Shown here: positions 52,755 through 61,844 of the stretch, piece after piece
Layout: each line of letters starts with the position of its first letter
Position numbering within the stretch: position 1 is the first letter of the stretch
Assembly (NCBI GenBank): GCA_963750535.1
Contig: CAVVRF010000028.1
Coordinates: 124,001-188,000 of the forward strand
Length of the DNA stretch: 64,000 nt
Source: JAKFWF01 sp963750535
GTDB lineage: Bacteria; Pseudomonadota; Alphaproteobacteria; Rhizobiales; Hyphomicrobiaceae
Reading direction: 5' to 3'
Notes under the pieces: generated by a model
Seen by the model: the letters and a program-made list of their open reading frames with translations, nothing else
Told to the model about the DNA's origin: nothing
The model's database searches: none
Position numbers and translations under genes: made by a program

Positions 52755-54446
52755 TCAACGGCCGTACATGATCTGCTTGGCCGCCGGCCAGGTGATCTTG
52801 TAGCCGAAGTCGATCGATTTCTCCTCGTCGGGCTTCAACGTGTCCTCCCAGGCGAGCACGCCGCGCTTCTCCTCGAAGTCGCGCTTCGCCGGCTGCGGCC
52901 GCGCCGTCATCTCGACCTTGATCTCGCCGTTGTTCGACACCGGCAGCTGGTCGAACACGGTGATGGCGATCGGCCGCTCGTGCTTGTTGGTCATGGTGAT
53001 GCGGTAGTTGCGGGCGTCGTTGCGCGAGGAGGTGATGATGCCGCTCTCGCTGCGCTTCTCGTCGATGTTGGCGTAGCGGATGCGCACCGCATCGTCGGCG
53101 CCGAAGCCGAGGTCGAAGTCCTGGCCGGGGGTGAGCGCCGGCAGCCGGCCGGTGCCGACGAAGGTCTGGTCGCGGAACAGCGAAACCTGTCCCGGCAAAT
53201 ACGGCGCGGTCTTGGGCAAGGTGAGCTTGGCGTAGAGGTAGGCCTTCGGCTCGATCTTGGGGGTCGCGCGCACCGACAGCGTCGGATCGAGCTCGGCCTG
53301 GTCGATGACGACCCGCTTGGTCTCGCCGCTGTTCGGGACAGTCTGCGTGCCGCCGATCGCATAGAGCACCTGGAACGGCGAGGCCTCGACCTGGGCCGCC
53401 GCCTGCTGGACCTCGACCAGCCTGCGGTCGGCCTTGCGCACGGTGGCCTCGGCCATGATGCCATCGCTTTCCAATTTCGGCGCCATTGCACGGGCGAGCG
53501 GCGCCGGGGCCGCGGCCGGCGCGTCGGCGGCGACCGGCATCGGCGGCCGCTCCGGCATGAAATCGACGGTGACCGGCCGCAGCTCTGCGGCAACGGTGCC
53601 GGCCGACGGCCTGGCGGTCGACAGCGTCAGCGCGACATTGTCCCAGCCCTCCTGGGTGCGCTGGGTGATCGCGGCGCGGCGGGTCAATTGCAGCTTGGCG
53701 GCGAGCGCCTTGGTGCCGGTCGAAAGCCGTGCGTCGTAGAGCGGCTGCCAGCCGGCGTTCGCCACCTGATAGCGTACCACGAGGTCGGCGTCGGCCGCCG
53801 CGCCGGCATTGACGAACACCTTGACCTCGGTCCGCACGTCCTGGGCCGGTGCCGTCTCGGACAGCTTCTTCTGCAGGTCGGCGATCTTGCGGTCGATCTC
53901 GCGCATCTTGATCTGCGTCTCGAGGATCGACTTGTGCACGTCGGCGAGGCTGGTGCCGATCAGGGTCAGGATCTGGCTCCAGTTCTCGGGCGGCGCGCTA
54001 CCGGTGGCGCTGACCGGCCGGGTCGGCAGGTTGGTGAGGTTGGTGATCAGCGATTTCTGCGTCTCGGCGGTCTGCACCTGGGCGGCGAGCACGGTCTTGG
54101 CGTCCTTCAAGGTCTCGATCTCGGCTTCGATCTGCCGGCGGACGCTGGCCGCCTGAGCGGCATCGGTTCGCGGCACGTTGAGCACGCGGCTGTCGACCGA
54201 GCCGATCTCGAGCCTGGCGTTGGCCTTGCCCTCGACCCGGATCGAGTTCGGCACCGCGTCGCGCGGCAGGTCGGAGAAGATCACCGTGTGCTCGCCGGCC
54301 GGTATCTTGACCTTCGCCGACCGCGCGATCTCGGCGCCGGCCGGGAACACGGTCACGGCGTCGATGCTGGAGGTGGCGGTAATGTCGGCGGCGAGGGCGG
54401 GGCAGGCCGCGCACAACGCGGCGGTGGCGACCATCAGGGAGCGCAT
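52755..54446 (-). CDS. MuiA-family (DUF4139) periplasmic protein
   Basis: A 563-residue secreted protein. The signal peptide is MRSLMVATAALCAACPALAA. The DUF4140 N-terminal domain starts SSIDAVTVFPAGAEIARSAK; a long coiled coil (about 95-205) has DRKIADLQKKLSE; the DUF4139 domain contains YQVANAGWQPLYDARLSTGT and, late, KRVVIDQ and DFGYKITWP. This is the architecture of the mucoidy-inhibitor MuiA family, whose molecular role is unknown. It is monocistronic as far as can be seen. Confidence 0.85.
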   Translation of the reverse strand: MRSLMVATAALCAACPALAADITATSSIDAVTVFPAGAEIARSAKVKIPAGEHTVIFSDLPRDAVPNSIRVEGKANARLEIGSVDSRVLNVPRTDAAQAASVRRQIEAEIETLKDAKTVLAAQVQTAETQKSLITNLTNLPTRPVSATGSAPPENWSQILTLIGTSLADVHKSILETQIKMREIDRKIADLQKKLSETAPAQDVRTEVKVFVNAGAAADADLVVRYQVANAGWQPLYDARLSTGTKALAAKLQLTRRAAITQRTQEGWDNVALTLSTARPSAGTVAAELRPVTVDFMPERPPMPVAADAPAAAPAPLARAMAPKLESDGIMAEATVRKADRRLVEVQQAAAQVEASPFQVLYAIGGTQTVPNSGETKRVVIDQAELDPTLSVRATPKIEPKAYLYAKLTLPKTAPYLPGQVSLFRDQTFVGTGRLPALTPGQDFDLGFGADDAVRIRYANIDEKRSESGIITSSRNDARNYRITMTNKHERPIAITVFDQLPVSNNGEIKVEMTARPQPAKRDFEEKRGVLAWEDTLKPDEEKSIDFGYKITWPAAKQIMYGR

Positions 54447-54559
54447 GGAGTCCTCGTTTCAACTGGGCAGGACAAGGCAATGTATTCGAGCAAAGCGTCG
54501 CGTGAAAGCTTTGGCCGCACTATGACGCGGGCGCGGAATAGTCGTGTCGTGACGGTAAT

Positions 54560-55033
54560 TTAATCTTGCGCCTTGCGGCGACCGCGCAGCTCGGCGATGG
54601 CCATGCGGGCAAGCTCGTCGGCGCGCTCGTTTTCCGGGTGGCCGGCGTGCCCCTTGACCCAGTGCCAGTCGATCTTGTGCGTCTTCAGCGCCTCGTCGAG
54701 GCGTCGCCACAGATCCTCGTTCTTGACCGGCTTCTTGTCGGCGGTCTTCCAGCCGTTGCGCTTCCAGCCGTGGATCCACTTGGTGATGCCGTCCTTCAGG
54801 TAGTTGCTGTCGGTGTGCAGCTCGACCTGCGTCGGCTTCTTCAGCGCCTCCAGCGCGGCGATGGCGGCCGAAAGCTCCATCCGGTTGTTGGTGGTCTCGG
54901 TCTCGGCGCCCGACAGCTCCTTGCGATGCGGTCCGGAAATCAGGATCGCGCCCCAGCCGCCGGGCCCCGGGTTGCCGGAACATGCACCGTCCGTGAATAT
55001 GGTGACGCGCGGCCTCGCCGTGGCTTCGCTCAT
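54560..55033 (-). CDS. rnhA: ribonuclease HI
   Basis: Cleaves the RNA strand of RNA-DNA hybrids. The 157-residue protein has the four carboxylates in FTDGACSGNPGPGGWG (Asp), NNRMELSAAI (Glu), LHTDSNYLKDGI (Asp) and GHPENERADELA (Asp), and the KVKGHAGH-type motif WVKGHAGH. The start at 55033 gives the usual length. It lies 4 bp after thrB, as in many alphaproteobacteria (ispH-thrB-rnhA). Confidence 0.94.
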   Translation of the reverse strand: MSEATARPRVTIFTDGACSGNPGPGGWGAILISGPHRKELSGAETETTNNRMELSAAIAALEALKKPTQVELHTDSNYLKDGITKWIHGWKRNGWKTADKKPVKNEDLWRRLDEALKTHKIDWHWVKGHAGHPENERADELARMAIAELRGRRKAQD

Positions 55034-55037
55034 CGGC

Positions 55038-56010
55038 TCACTCCAGACCGTAGGAAGCGGCCGAGCCGTCGGCGACGACGCCGGCATGGAACAGCAGCCG
55101 CTTGAGATAGGGGACCGGGTCGTGCTTGACGACGAGGGCGTCGGCCGGCGTATGCACCCAGTCGTGCGCGCGCGTCAGCAGGAAGCGCAGTGCAGCGCCA
55201 CGGCACAGCGTCGGCAGCGCATCGCGCTCGGCGGCGGTCAGCGGCCTGACGCTTTGGTAGCCGGCCAGCAACGCCGCCCCCTTGCCGCGATTGTACGAGA
55301 CGTCGGTGTCGAAGCACCAGGCGTTGAGGCATACGGCGATGTCGTAGGCGAGCAGGTCGTTGCAGGCGAAGTAGAAGTCGATCAGGCCCGACAGCTCGTC
55401 ACCGCGGAAGAAGACATTGTCGGGGAACAGGTCGGCATGGATGACGCCGGACGGCAGGTTGCGCGGCCAGGCGGCGAGCAGTGCGTCGAGCTCGCCCTCG
55501 ATGGTGGCGGCGAGCCCCGGCTTCACATCGTCGGCATGGTCGCGGAACCGCTCGAACAGCGGCCGCCAGCCGGCCGGCCCGAAGCGCATTGGCGCGACGG
55601 ATCGCGAAATCGCGGCCGTCATCGTGCAGCTGCGCCAGGGCGACGCCGACGCTGTGGCAGTGACGGGCCTGCGGATTGCGCAACCACAACCCGTCGAGGA
55701 AGGTGACGAGCGCCGCCGGCCGGCCGGCGAGCTCGCGCAGGTTGCGCCCTCTCCGGTCGCGGATCGGCGTCGGGCACGACAGGCCCTTGGCGGCCAGGTG
55801 CTCCATCAGCCCCAGGAAGAACGGCAGGTCGCTCGACGCGACGCGCTTCTCGTACAGCGTCAGGATGTACCGGCCGCGCTCGGTCGCGACGAGGTAGTTG
55901 GTGTTCTCGACGCCCTCGGCGATGCCTTTGCAGGACACCACCGCGCCGAGGCCGTAGCTGTCGATGAATTGCGCGAGCTCCTCGTCGCCGATCTCGGTGT
56001 AGACGGCCAT
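55038..56010 (-). pseudogene. thrB: homoserine kinase (ThrB2/APH type) with one frameshift
   Basis: An aminoglycoside-phosphotransferase-fold homoserine kinase. The first part reads MAVYTEIGDEELAQFIDSYG, KGIAEGVENTNYLVAT and ERGRYILTLYEKRV. The second reads SGVIHADLFPDNVFFRGDEL (catalytic HxDxxxxN) and GLIDFYFACND. They are in different frames, joined at an extra C (minus strand, plus-strand G55581) after residue 143. 973 bp is one more than 324 codons, so one base insertion explains it. The locus is otherwise normal (ispH upstream by 6 bp, rnhA downstream). Confidence 0.87.
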
Positions 56011-56016
56011 GGCGGC

Positions 56017-57027
56017 TCAGGCCGGTGTTGCGGCCGCGGCAGGGGCTGCGTCACGCAGCTCCCGCGGCACGTTGAAGGCGATGTTCTCGCGGGCGGTGAC
56101 GACATTCTCGACACGGACGTCGAAACGGTCGCGGAAGGCGTCGACGATCTCCTCGACCAGCACCTCGGGCGCCGATGCGCCGGCGGTCAGGCCGAGCGTG
56201 GCGATGCCGTCGAACTGCGGCCAGGGGATCTCGGCGGCGCGCTGCACCAGCACCGCCTTCGGGCACCCGGCCTTCTCGGCGACCTCGACCAGGCGCAGCG
56301 AGTTGGAGCTGTTCGGCGCCCCGACGACGATCATCCGCTCGACCCGCGGCGCGATCGCCTTGACCGCCGCCTGCCGGTTGGTGGTCGCGTAGCAGATGTC
56401 CTCCTTCAGCGGCAGCGCGATTTCCGGGAAACGCTGCCGCAGCACCGCGACGATCTCGGCGGTATCGTCGACCGACAGCGTCGTCTGGGTCAGGTAGGCG
56501 AGGCGCCGCGGATCCTTCGGCATGAATGCGCGGGCCTGCGCCACCGTCTCGATGAGCGTGACCGCGCCGTCGGGCAGCTGCCCCATGGTGCCGATCACCT
56601 CGGGATGGCCGCGATGACCGATCAGCACGATCTCGAGCCCGCGCTCGTGGTGATGTCCGGCAGCCTTGTGGACCTTGGAAACCAGCGGGCAGGTCGCGTC
56701 CAGGAAGAACAGGTTGCGCAGCCGGGCGGCATCCGGGACCGACTTCGGCACGCCGTGCGCCGAGAAGATGACCGGAGCCTCGGTGTCCGGGATCTCGCTC
56801 AGCTCCTCGACGAACACCGCACCCTTGGCGCGCAGCCCGTCGACCACGAACTTGTTGTGCACGATCTCGTGCCGGACGTAGACCGGCGCACCGTACTTCG
56901 CGAGCGCGAGCTCGACGATCTGGATCGCCCGGTCGACGCCGGCGCAAAAGCCCCGGGGGGCAGCCATGAACAGGGTCAATCCCGGTTTGCTCGCGGGCGT
57001 CGGGCGCGGGGGTGTCGGCGGCGACAT
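56017..57027 (-). CDS. ispH: 4-hydroxy-3-methylbut-2-enyl diphosphate reductase
   Basis: The last enzyme of the MEP isoprenoid pathway, a 4Fe-4S protein making IPP and DMAPP from HMBPP. The 336-residue protein keeps the three cluster Cys in AAPRGFCAGVDRAI, LDATCPLVSKVH and GAPNSSNSLRL-proximal EKAGCPKAV, plus the VIFSAHGVPKSV and GHPEVIGTMGQ blocks. The alphaproteobacterial N-terminal extension (PPTPPRPTPASKPGL) is present. Divergent from the lipoprotein gene. Confidence 0.94.
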   Translation of the reverse strand: MSPPTPPRPTPASKPGLTLFMAAPRGFCAGVDRAIQIVELALAKYGAPVYVRHEIVHNKFVVDGLRAKGAVFVEELSEIPDTEAPVIFSAHGVPKSVPDAARLRNLFFLDATCPLVSKVHKAAGHHHERGLEIVLIGHRGHPEVIGTMGQLPDGAVTLIETVAQARAFMPKDPRRLAYLTQTTLSVDDTAEIVAVLRQRFPEIALPLKEDICYATTNRQAAVKAIAPRVERMIVVGAPNSSNSLRLVEVAEKAGCPKAVLVQRAAEIPWPQFDGIATLGLTAGASAPEVLVEEIVDAFRDRFDVRVENVVTARENIAFNVPRELRDAAPAAAATPA

Positions 57028-57234
57028 GGCACAAAGGCTTCACGGTTGTGGAAACTGTTACGAAGCTTGCTACGCGGTTGGCCTTACGCTGTCGAGGGTG
57101 CTAAGAGGGTGAGTCACGGGGGCGTCAAGTCTCAGCCGGCTGCCAAACGGGGGTACCGGCCGCAATTTGGCCTCAGGGCGGACTAATTGTCGGGCGTTGT
57201 TGAGTCGCACGACAGACGGGACGGACGGGAAAAC

Positions 57235-57891
57235 GTGAAAAGCATTCTCACGGCTTCACGCGTGGGCGTGGCGACACGCCTAGCGATGACTGTGGTAGCG
57301 GCGGTTGCTGTCGCCGGCTGCGGCGTCTCGACACTGACGTCGGGCATCGGCGGCGGCATGTTCGGCGGCTCCGGGTCGAAGTCGGCCGAGGCCAAGGGCG
57401 TATCCGAGGAGCAACTGCTGGTCGCTGCGAAGTCCGACAGCGACGGCGCCGGCAGCGGCGGCGACGTGGCCCATGGCTGTCCGCGCTTCACAGTGTGGCC
57501 GCGCGACAACAACCTGACCGTATACGAGCAGGGCCGGGTCGGCGACGGGCTTGCGGTCATGCATCGCGGCGAGATCACCAAGACCGCGCGCGAGTGCCAG
57601 GTCGACCGGAACACGGTCACGATCAAGTACGGGTTCTCCGGCCGCGTGCTGCTCGGGCCGAAGGGCCGGGCCGGCAACATCACCATGCCGCTCAACGTGT
57701 TCGTGACCGACGCCAAGCGCGAGCGGATCACCAGCGACAAGATGAAGGTCGACGTGGCGGTCGCGGTCGACAAGCCGATCGGCTACTTCTCGATGGTTCG
57801 CACCGTGACGTTCACGGTGCCCGAGGGCGCGCGCCCAGGCGAGTTCGAGCTGTTCGTCGGCTTCGAGCGCAATGTGCCGGGCGCCGGCTAG
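57235..57891 (+). CDS. putative lipoprotein
   Basis: A 218-residue protein with a lipoprotein-type signal (MTVVAAVAVAGC; lipobox VAGC at about residue 30), a Gly/Ser-rich linker, then a beta-rich domain (CPRFTVWPRDNNLTVYEQGR and TVTIKYGFSGRVLLGPKGRA). It resembles conserved alphaproteobacterial lipoproteins of unknown role. The start GTG 57235 follows GGACGGGAAAAC; a TTG at 57187 is possible. The 207 bp upstream contain the divergent ispH promoter and no gene. Confidence 0.65.
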   Translation: MKSILTASRVGVATRLAMTVVAAVAVAGCGVSTLTSGIGGGMFGGSGSKSAEAKGVSEEQLLVAAKSDSDGAGSGGDVAHGCPRFTVWPRDNNLTVYEQGRVGDGLAVMHRGEITKTARECQVDRNTVTIKYGFSGRVLLGPKGRAGNITMPLNVFVTDAKRERITSDKMKVDVAVAVDKPIGYFSMVRTVTFTVPEGARPGEFELFVGFERNVPGAG

Positions 57892-57989
57892 GCCATCCAT
57901 CATCCCAACAGAAATTTTGCCGCGATGGCCGCGAGGCATTGACTTCGCGCCGCTGTCCTCTATCTACGCTCCCACTGCCAATCGAGACC

Positions 57990-58206
57990 TGCGGAAGAGA
58001 CCCGATCTCTTCTCTCGAGTGACGGCGCCGAAGGAGCAACCGCCCCGGAACCTCTCAGGCAAACGGACCGCAGGTTGATGGCACTCTGGAAAGTGGGCGA
58101 GGTGCGGCTGCACCCGTCCTACCGAAGGGGATAAGACAGCGCATCCGTCCGCTCACAAGGGCGGGGGAACGTGTCGAATCTCTCAGGTCCCAAGACAGAG
58201 GGGGCT
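57990..58206 (+). promoter_or_regulatory. tandem glycine riboswitch
   Basis: Two aptamers can be read. The first contains GGCGCCGAAGGAGCAACCGC, CTCTCAGGCAAACGGACCGC and CACTCTGGAAAG. The second contains ACCGAAGGGGATAAGACAG, GGGGGAACGTGTCGAATCTC and CTCAGGTCCCAAGACAGAGG. This is the classical tandem arrangement upstream of the glycine cleavage operon; gcvT starts 55 bp later. Glycine is expected to turn the operon on. Confidence 0.93.
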
Positions 58207-58261
58207 CTACCTCGGGCGTGAGGAACGCGCCCCTGTGTTTGAGCCAGGTTGGGACCACATA

Positions 58262-59411
58262 ATGAGCGGAACTCCCGCGACTGCCCCTCTGCTGCGCACC
58301 CCCCTCTTTGATCTTCATGTTTCGCTCGGCGCCAAGATGGTGCCGTTTGCCGGCTACGAGATGCCGGTGCAATACCCCTTCGGCGTGCTGAAGGAGCATC
58401 TTTGGACCCGCGAAAAGGCGGGTCTTTTTGATGTGAGCCACATGGGGCAGGCGTTTCTCGTGGCCGAGGACGGAAAGCTCGAGACAGTAGCCCGCGCCGT
58501 GGAAGCGCTGGTTCCCGCCGATATTCTCAATCTCAAGCCCGGCCAGCAGCGCTACTCGCAGTTGCTGGCGGACGACGGCGGCATTCTCGACGACCTGATG
58601 GTGACGCGCCCGCTCGATGCCGGCGAAGAGGGAAGCTTGTTCCTCGTCGTGAATGCCGGCTGCAAGGACGCCGATTACCAGCACATCGCCGAGTCGGCTG
58701 CCGAAGGGGATCCGGCTTGCCGTGAAGCGCGATCGAGCGTTGCTGGCGCTGCAGGGTCCCGCCGCCGCCGGCGTGCTCGCAAGCCTGGCACCCGATGCTG
58801 CTGGCCTCGGCTTCATGGCGGCGCGGGCCATGAAGGTCGGCGGCTTCGAGGTTCATGTCAGTCGCTCCGGCTACACCGGCGAGGACGGATACGAGATCTC
58901 CGTCGCGGAAGCGGCGGCGGTCGATTTCGCCAAGCTGCTGCTGGCCCAGGACGGCGTCCAACCGATCGGCCTCGGCGCCCGCGATTCGCTCCGCCTCGAA
59001 GCGGGCCTGTGCCTCTACGGCCACGACATCGACACCACCACGTCGCCGATCGAGGCCGGGCTCGCCTGGTCGATCCAGAAGCGGCGGCGCATCGAGGGCG
59101 GTTTCCCCGGCGCCGCTCGCATCCAGAAGGAATTGAAGGACGGTCCTGCCCGCCTGCGCGTCGGCATCAAGCCCGACGGCCGCGCGCCGGCCCGCGAGGG
59201 CACCGAGATCGTCGACACCTCCGGCGCCAGGATCGGCATCATCACTTCTGGCGGCTTCGGTCCGACCGTCAATGGACCCATTGCCATGGGCTACGTGACG
59301 GCTGCCCACGCCAAGCCCGGCACGCCACTGCAACTCATGGTGCGCGGCAAACCACTACCGGCCACAGTCGTCGCCATGCCATTCGCACCGCACCGCTACA
59401 TGCGCGGATAG
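58262..59411 (+). pseudogene. gcvT: aminomethyltransferase (T protein) with one frameshift
   Basis: The T protein of the glycine cleavage system, about 382 residues. The first frame reads MVPFAGYEMPVQYPFGVLKE, GLFDVSHMGQ and NLKPGQQRYSQLLADDGGI. After an inserted T at 58694 (exactly after codon 144) the second frame continues LPKGIRLAVKRDRALLALQG, FEVHVSRSGYTGEDGYEISV and GARDSLRLEAGLCLYGHDID to the stop at 59409-59411. 1150 bp is one more than a multiple of three. Probably functional in the genome; the insertion may be a sequence error. Confidence 0.88.
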
Positions 59412-59496
59412 TGGACCACTCTAATACTTCTTCCCCGGTCGAACGGTCATTGCTCTGATGCTTGCTGAAATGCCAACACAGTTAGCCCACCCCGAT

Positions 59497-59646
59497 CCGT
59501 CATCCCGGCGAAGGCCGGGACCCACGGCCACTCGCCGCAAGGTCGATGTCCAGGTTGATAATCGAATGTTGCGCTATCGATTCCCGCCGCGATCAGCCGG
59601 AATCGTTGAAACTTGTCGTAGGTCCCGGCCTTCGCCGGGATGACGG
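59497..59646. repeat. 150-bp intergenic unit with perfect 26-bp inverted ends
   Basis: CCGTCATCCCGGCGAAGGCC, continued to 59522, is exactly inverted at 59621-59646, with 98 bp between. Each arm is partly self-palindromic (CCCGGCgaaGGCCGGG). It sits in the 302-bp gcvT-gcvH gap, which holds no gene. Same GTCATCC-end family as 51846-51978. Confidence 0.75.
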
Positions 59647-59713
59647 CGGTGGAGGAGGCGGGTGTTGCGTTTTCTGACCCAACTCTCAGCACCAAACCCA
59701 ACTGGAGCTCACC

Positions 59714-60088
59714 ATGACACTGAAGTTCACCAAGGATCACGAGTGGGTCAGCGTCGAGGGCGACATCGCCACCGTCGGCATCAGCGACCACGCCCAGGGC
59801 GCGCTGGGTGACGTGGTGTTCGTCGAGGTGCCCGAGGTCGGGCGCCAGGTGAAGCAGAAGGAAGCGGTGGCCGTCGTCGAGAGCGTGAAGGCGGCGAGCG
59901 AGGTCTATGCGCCGATCTCGGGCGAGGTGGTTGCCGCCAATGCCGAGCTTGCCGGCTCGCCGGCGTTGGTCAACGAGGACCCGCAGGGCAAGGCCTGGTT
60001 CTTCAAGCTGAAGATCGCGAACAAGTCCGAGCTCGATGGCCTGCTGGACCAGGCCGCCTACGACGCCTTCGTGAAGGAGAGTGCGTGA
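59714..60088 (+). CDS. gcvH: glycine cleavage system H protein
   Basis: The lipoyl carrier of the glycine cleavage complex. 124 residues, intact: MTLKFTKDHEWVSVEGDIAT, then VAVVESVKAASEVYAPISGE with the lipoylated Lys59. A small acidic protein of normal length. It is the only gcv gene in this operon without a frameshift. Confidence 0.96.
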   Translation: MTLKFTKDHEWVSVEGDIATVGISDHAQGALGDVVFVEVPEVGRQVKQKEAVAVVESVKAASEVYAPISGEVVAANAELAGSPALVNEDPQGKAWFFKLKIANKSELDGLLDQAAYDAFVKESA

Positions 60089-60107
60089 TGGGTTGCTCCA
60101 CTCTTCA

Positions 60108-60293
60108 CCTCTCCCCCGCCCATTCGGGGGAGAGGGCAGAGGCCGGGCCACCTTGCCCGGCCGAGGGTGAGGGGCGGCCGCTCGTTCGAACGCCGCTTTT
60201 TGGGTTGAGCAAGATTGCTGTTGCGACCATCGCGCCCGTTGCCGCCCCTCACCCTGACCCTCTCCCCTTATGCGCGAAGAGCGCTAAGGGGAG
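60108..60293. repeat. intergenic hairpin-rich repeat between gcvH and gcvPA
   Basis: The 302-bp gap has no gene. It has a hairpin CCTCTCCCCCG...GGGGGAGAGG (60108-60135), a region AGGGTGAGGGGCGGC inverted downstream as GCCGCCCCTCACCCT, and a long hairpin CTCCCCTTA-n-TAAGGGGAG (60262-60293) extended by GCGC/GCGC. This CCTCTCCCC-type palindrome is common between alphaproteobacterial genes. Confidence 0.65.
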
Positions 60294-60390
60294 CGGGAAT
60301 GGCCGCGTTCGATGGGGCTTCGGGCCGAACCCGAGGCAAGACACCTGAAATTGGATCTGCCGATGCGGCAGTCATTGGCGAGGTACTCTG

Positions 60391-61739
60391 ATGCGCTATC
60401 TTCCGCTCGAGGATGCCGACCGGCGCGAGATGCTGGCCAAGGTCGGCGTGAAATCGGTCGACGAGCTGTTCGCCGCCGTGCCGAACGCCAAGCTGCTCAA
60501 GAGCCTGCCGGACCTGCCGAAGGCCAAGGGCGAGCTCGAGGTCGAGCGCGAGCTTGGCCGCCTCGCAGCGCGCAACACCGCGGCCGGCAGCGTGCCGTTC
60601 TTCATCGGCGCCGGCGCCTATCGTCACCACGTGCCCGCGATCGGTCGATCACCTGATCCAGCGGTCCGAGTTCCTGACCTCCTACACGCCCTATCAGCCC
60701 GAGATCACGCAGGGCACGCTGCAGTACCTGTTCGAGTTCCAGACCCAGGTCGCGCATCTGACGGCGATGGATGTCGCCAACGCCTCGATGTACGACGGCT
60801 CGACCGGTTCCGCCGAGGCGGTGCTGATGGCGCACCGGGTGACGCGGCGGAAGAAGGCGGTGGTGTCGGGCGGGCTGCATCCGCAGTATGCCGACGTCAT
60901 CGCCACGTTGTCGAAGTACGGCAGCGCGCACGTCGACCGGCTTCGCCGCCACGCCTCGAGGCGTGGAGGACATCATCGCGCGCATCGACGGCGAGACCTC
61001 TTGCGTCGTGCTGCAATACCCGGACTTCTTCGGCCGCGTGCGCGATCTGCAGCCGATCGCCGACGCCGCTCACGCCAAAGGCGCGCTGCTGGTGGCGGTC
61101 GTGACCGAGGTGGTCGCGCTCGGCGCGCTCGAAGGCGCCCGGCGAGATGGGCGCCGACATCGTGGTGGCCGAGGGGCAGTCGATCGGCAACGGCTTGAGC
61201 TTCGGCGGCCCCTATGTCGGGCTGTTCGCGACCAGGGACAAGTACGTGCGCCAGATGCCGGGCCGGCTCACCGGCGAGACGGTCGATGCGGAGGGCCGGC
61301 GCGGTTTCGTGCTGACGCTGTCGACGCGCGAGCAGCATATCCGCCGCGAGAAGGCGACGAGCAACATCTGCACCAACTCCGGGCTGTGCGCGCTGGCGTT
61401 CACGATCCACATGACGCTGCTGGGCGAGACCGGGCCTGAAGCGGCTCGCCGCCATCAATCACGCCAATGCCTGCGATCTCGCCGACCGGCTGGCGGCGGT
61501 GAAGGGCGTCGACGGTGCTGAACGACACGTTCTTCAACGAGTTCACCATCCGTGTGCCGGGCAATGCCGCGGCGGTGATCGAGAAGCTCGCGGAGAAGGG
61601 CGTCATGGGCGGCGTGCCGGTGTCGCGCCTGCTGCCCGGTGACGAGGCGCTTGCCGACCTCATCGTCGTCGCCTCGACCGAGGTCAACACCGACGACGAC
61701 CGCGCGGCCTACGCCAAGGCACTCGGCGAGGTGCTGTGA
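60391..61739 (+). pseudogene. gcvPA: glycine dehydrogenase (decarboxylating) subunit 1, frameshifted
   Basis: N-terminal half of the split P protein. It is readable across frames from MRYLPLEDADRREMLAKVGV through NTAAGSVPFFIGAGAYRHHV, SEFLTSYTPYQPEITQGTLQ, ANASMYDGSTGSAEAVLMAH, SGGLHPQYADVIATLSKYG, FSFGGPYVGLF-like LSFGGPYVGLFATRDKYVRQ and TSNICTNSGLCALAFTIHM to ALGEVL. Five one-base insertions explain it: A60640, C60938, G61134, C61435 and G61511. Each falls exactly at a codon junction, and the length (1349 bp) equals 448 codons plus 5. Confidence 0.88.
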
Positions 61740-61764
61740 TGCGCGGTCTCGCCTCCCCCCAACC

Positions 61765-61793
61765 GTCATCCTCGGGCCAAACCCGAGGATGAC
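61765..61793. repeat. GTCATCC-type palindrome between gcvPA and gcvPB
   Basis: A perfect 12-bp stem, GTCATCCTCGGG/CCCGAGGATGAC, with a CCAAA loop. It lies in the 105-bp gap. Same family as the units at 51846 and 59497; it could also affect read-through into gcvPB. Confidence 0.75.
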
Positions 61794-61844
61794 ACCTGCT
61801 TTCGGATATTCGATCGCGGCCGAGATACGAAACGGAGCCCACTT

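Noticed and set aside
52572..54563. A 663-codon plus-strand frame opposite the MuiA-like gene.
   Set aside because: Gly/Arg/Asp-rich antisense translation; the minus strand has a signal peptide and DUF4140/DUF4139 domains.
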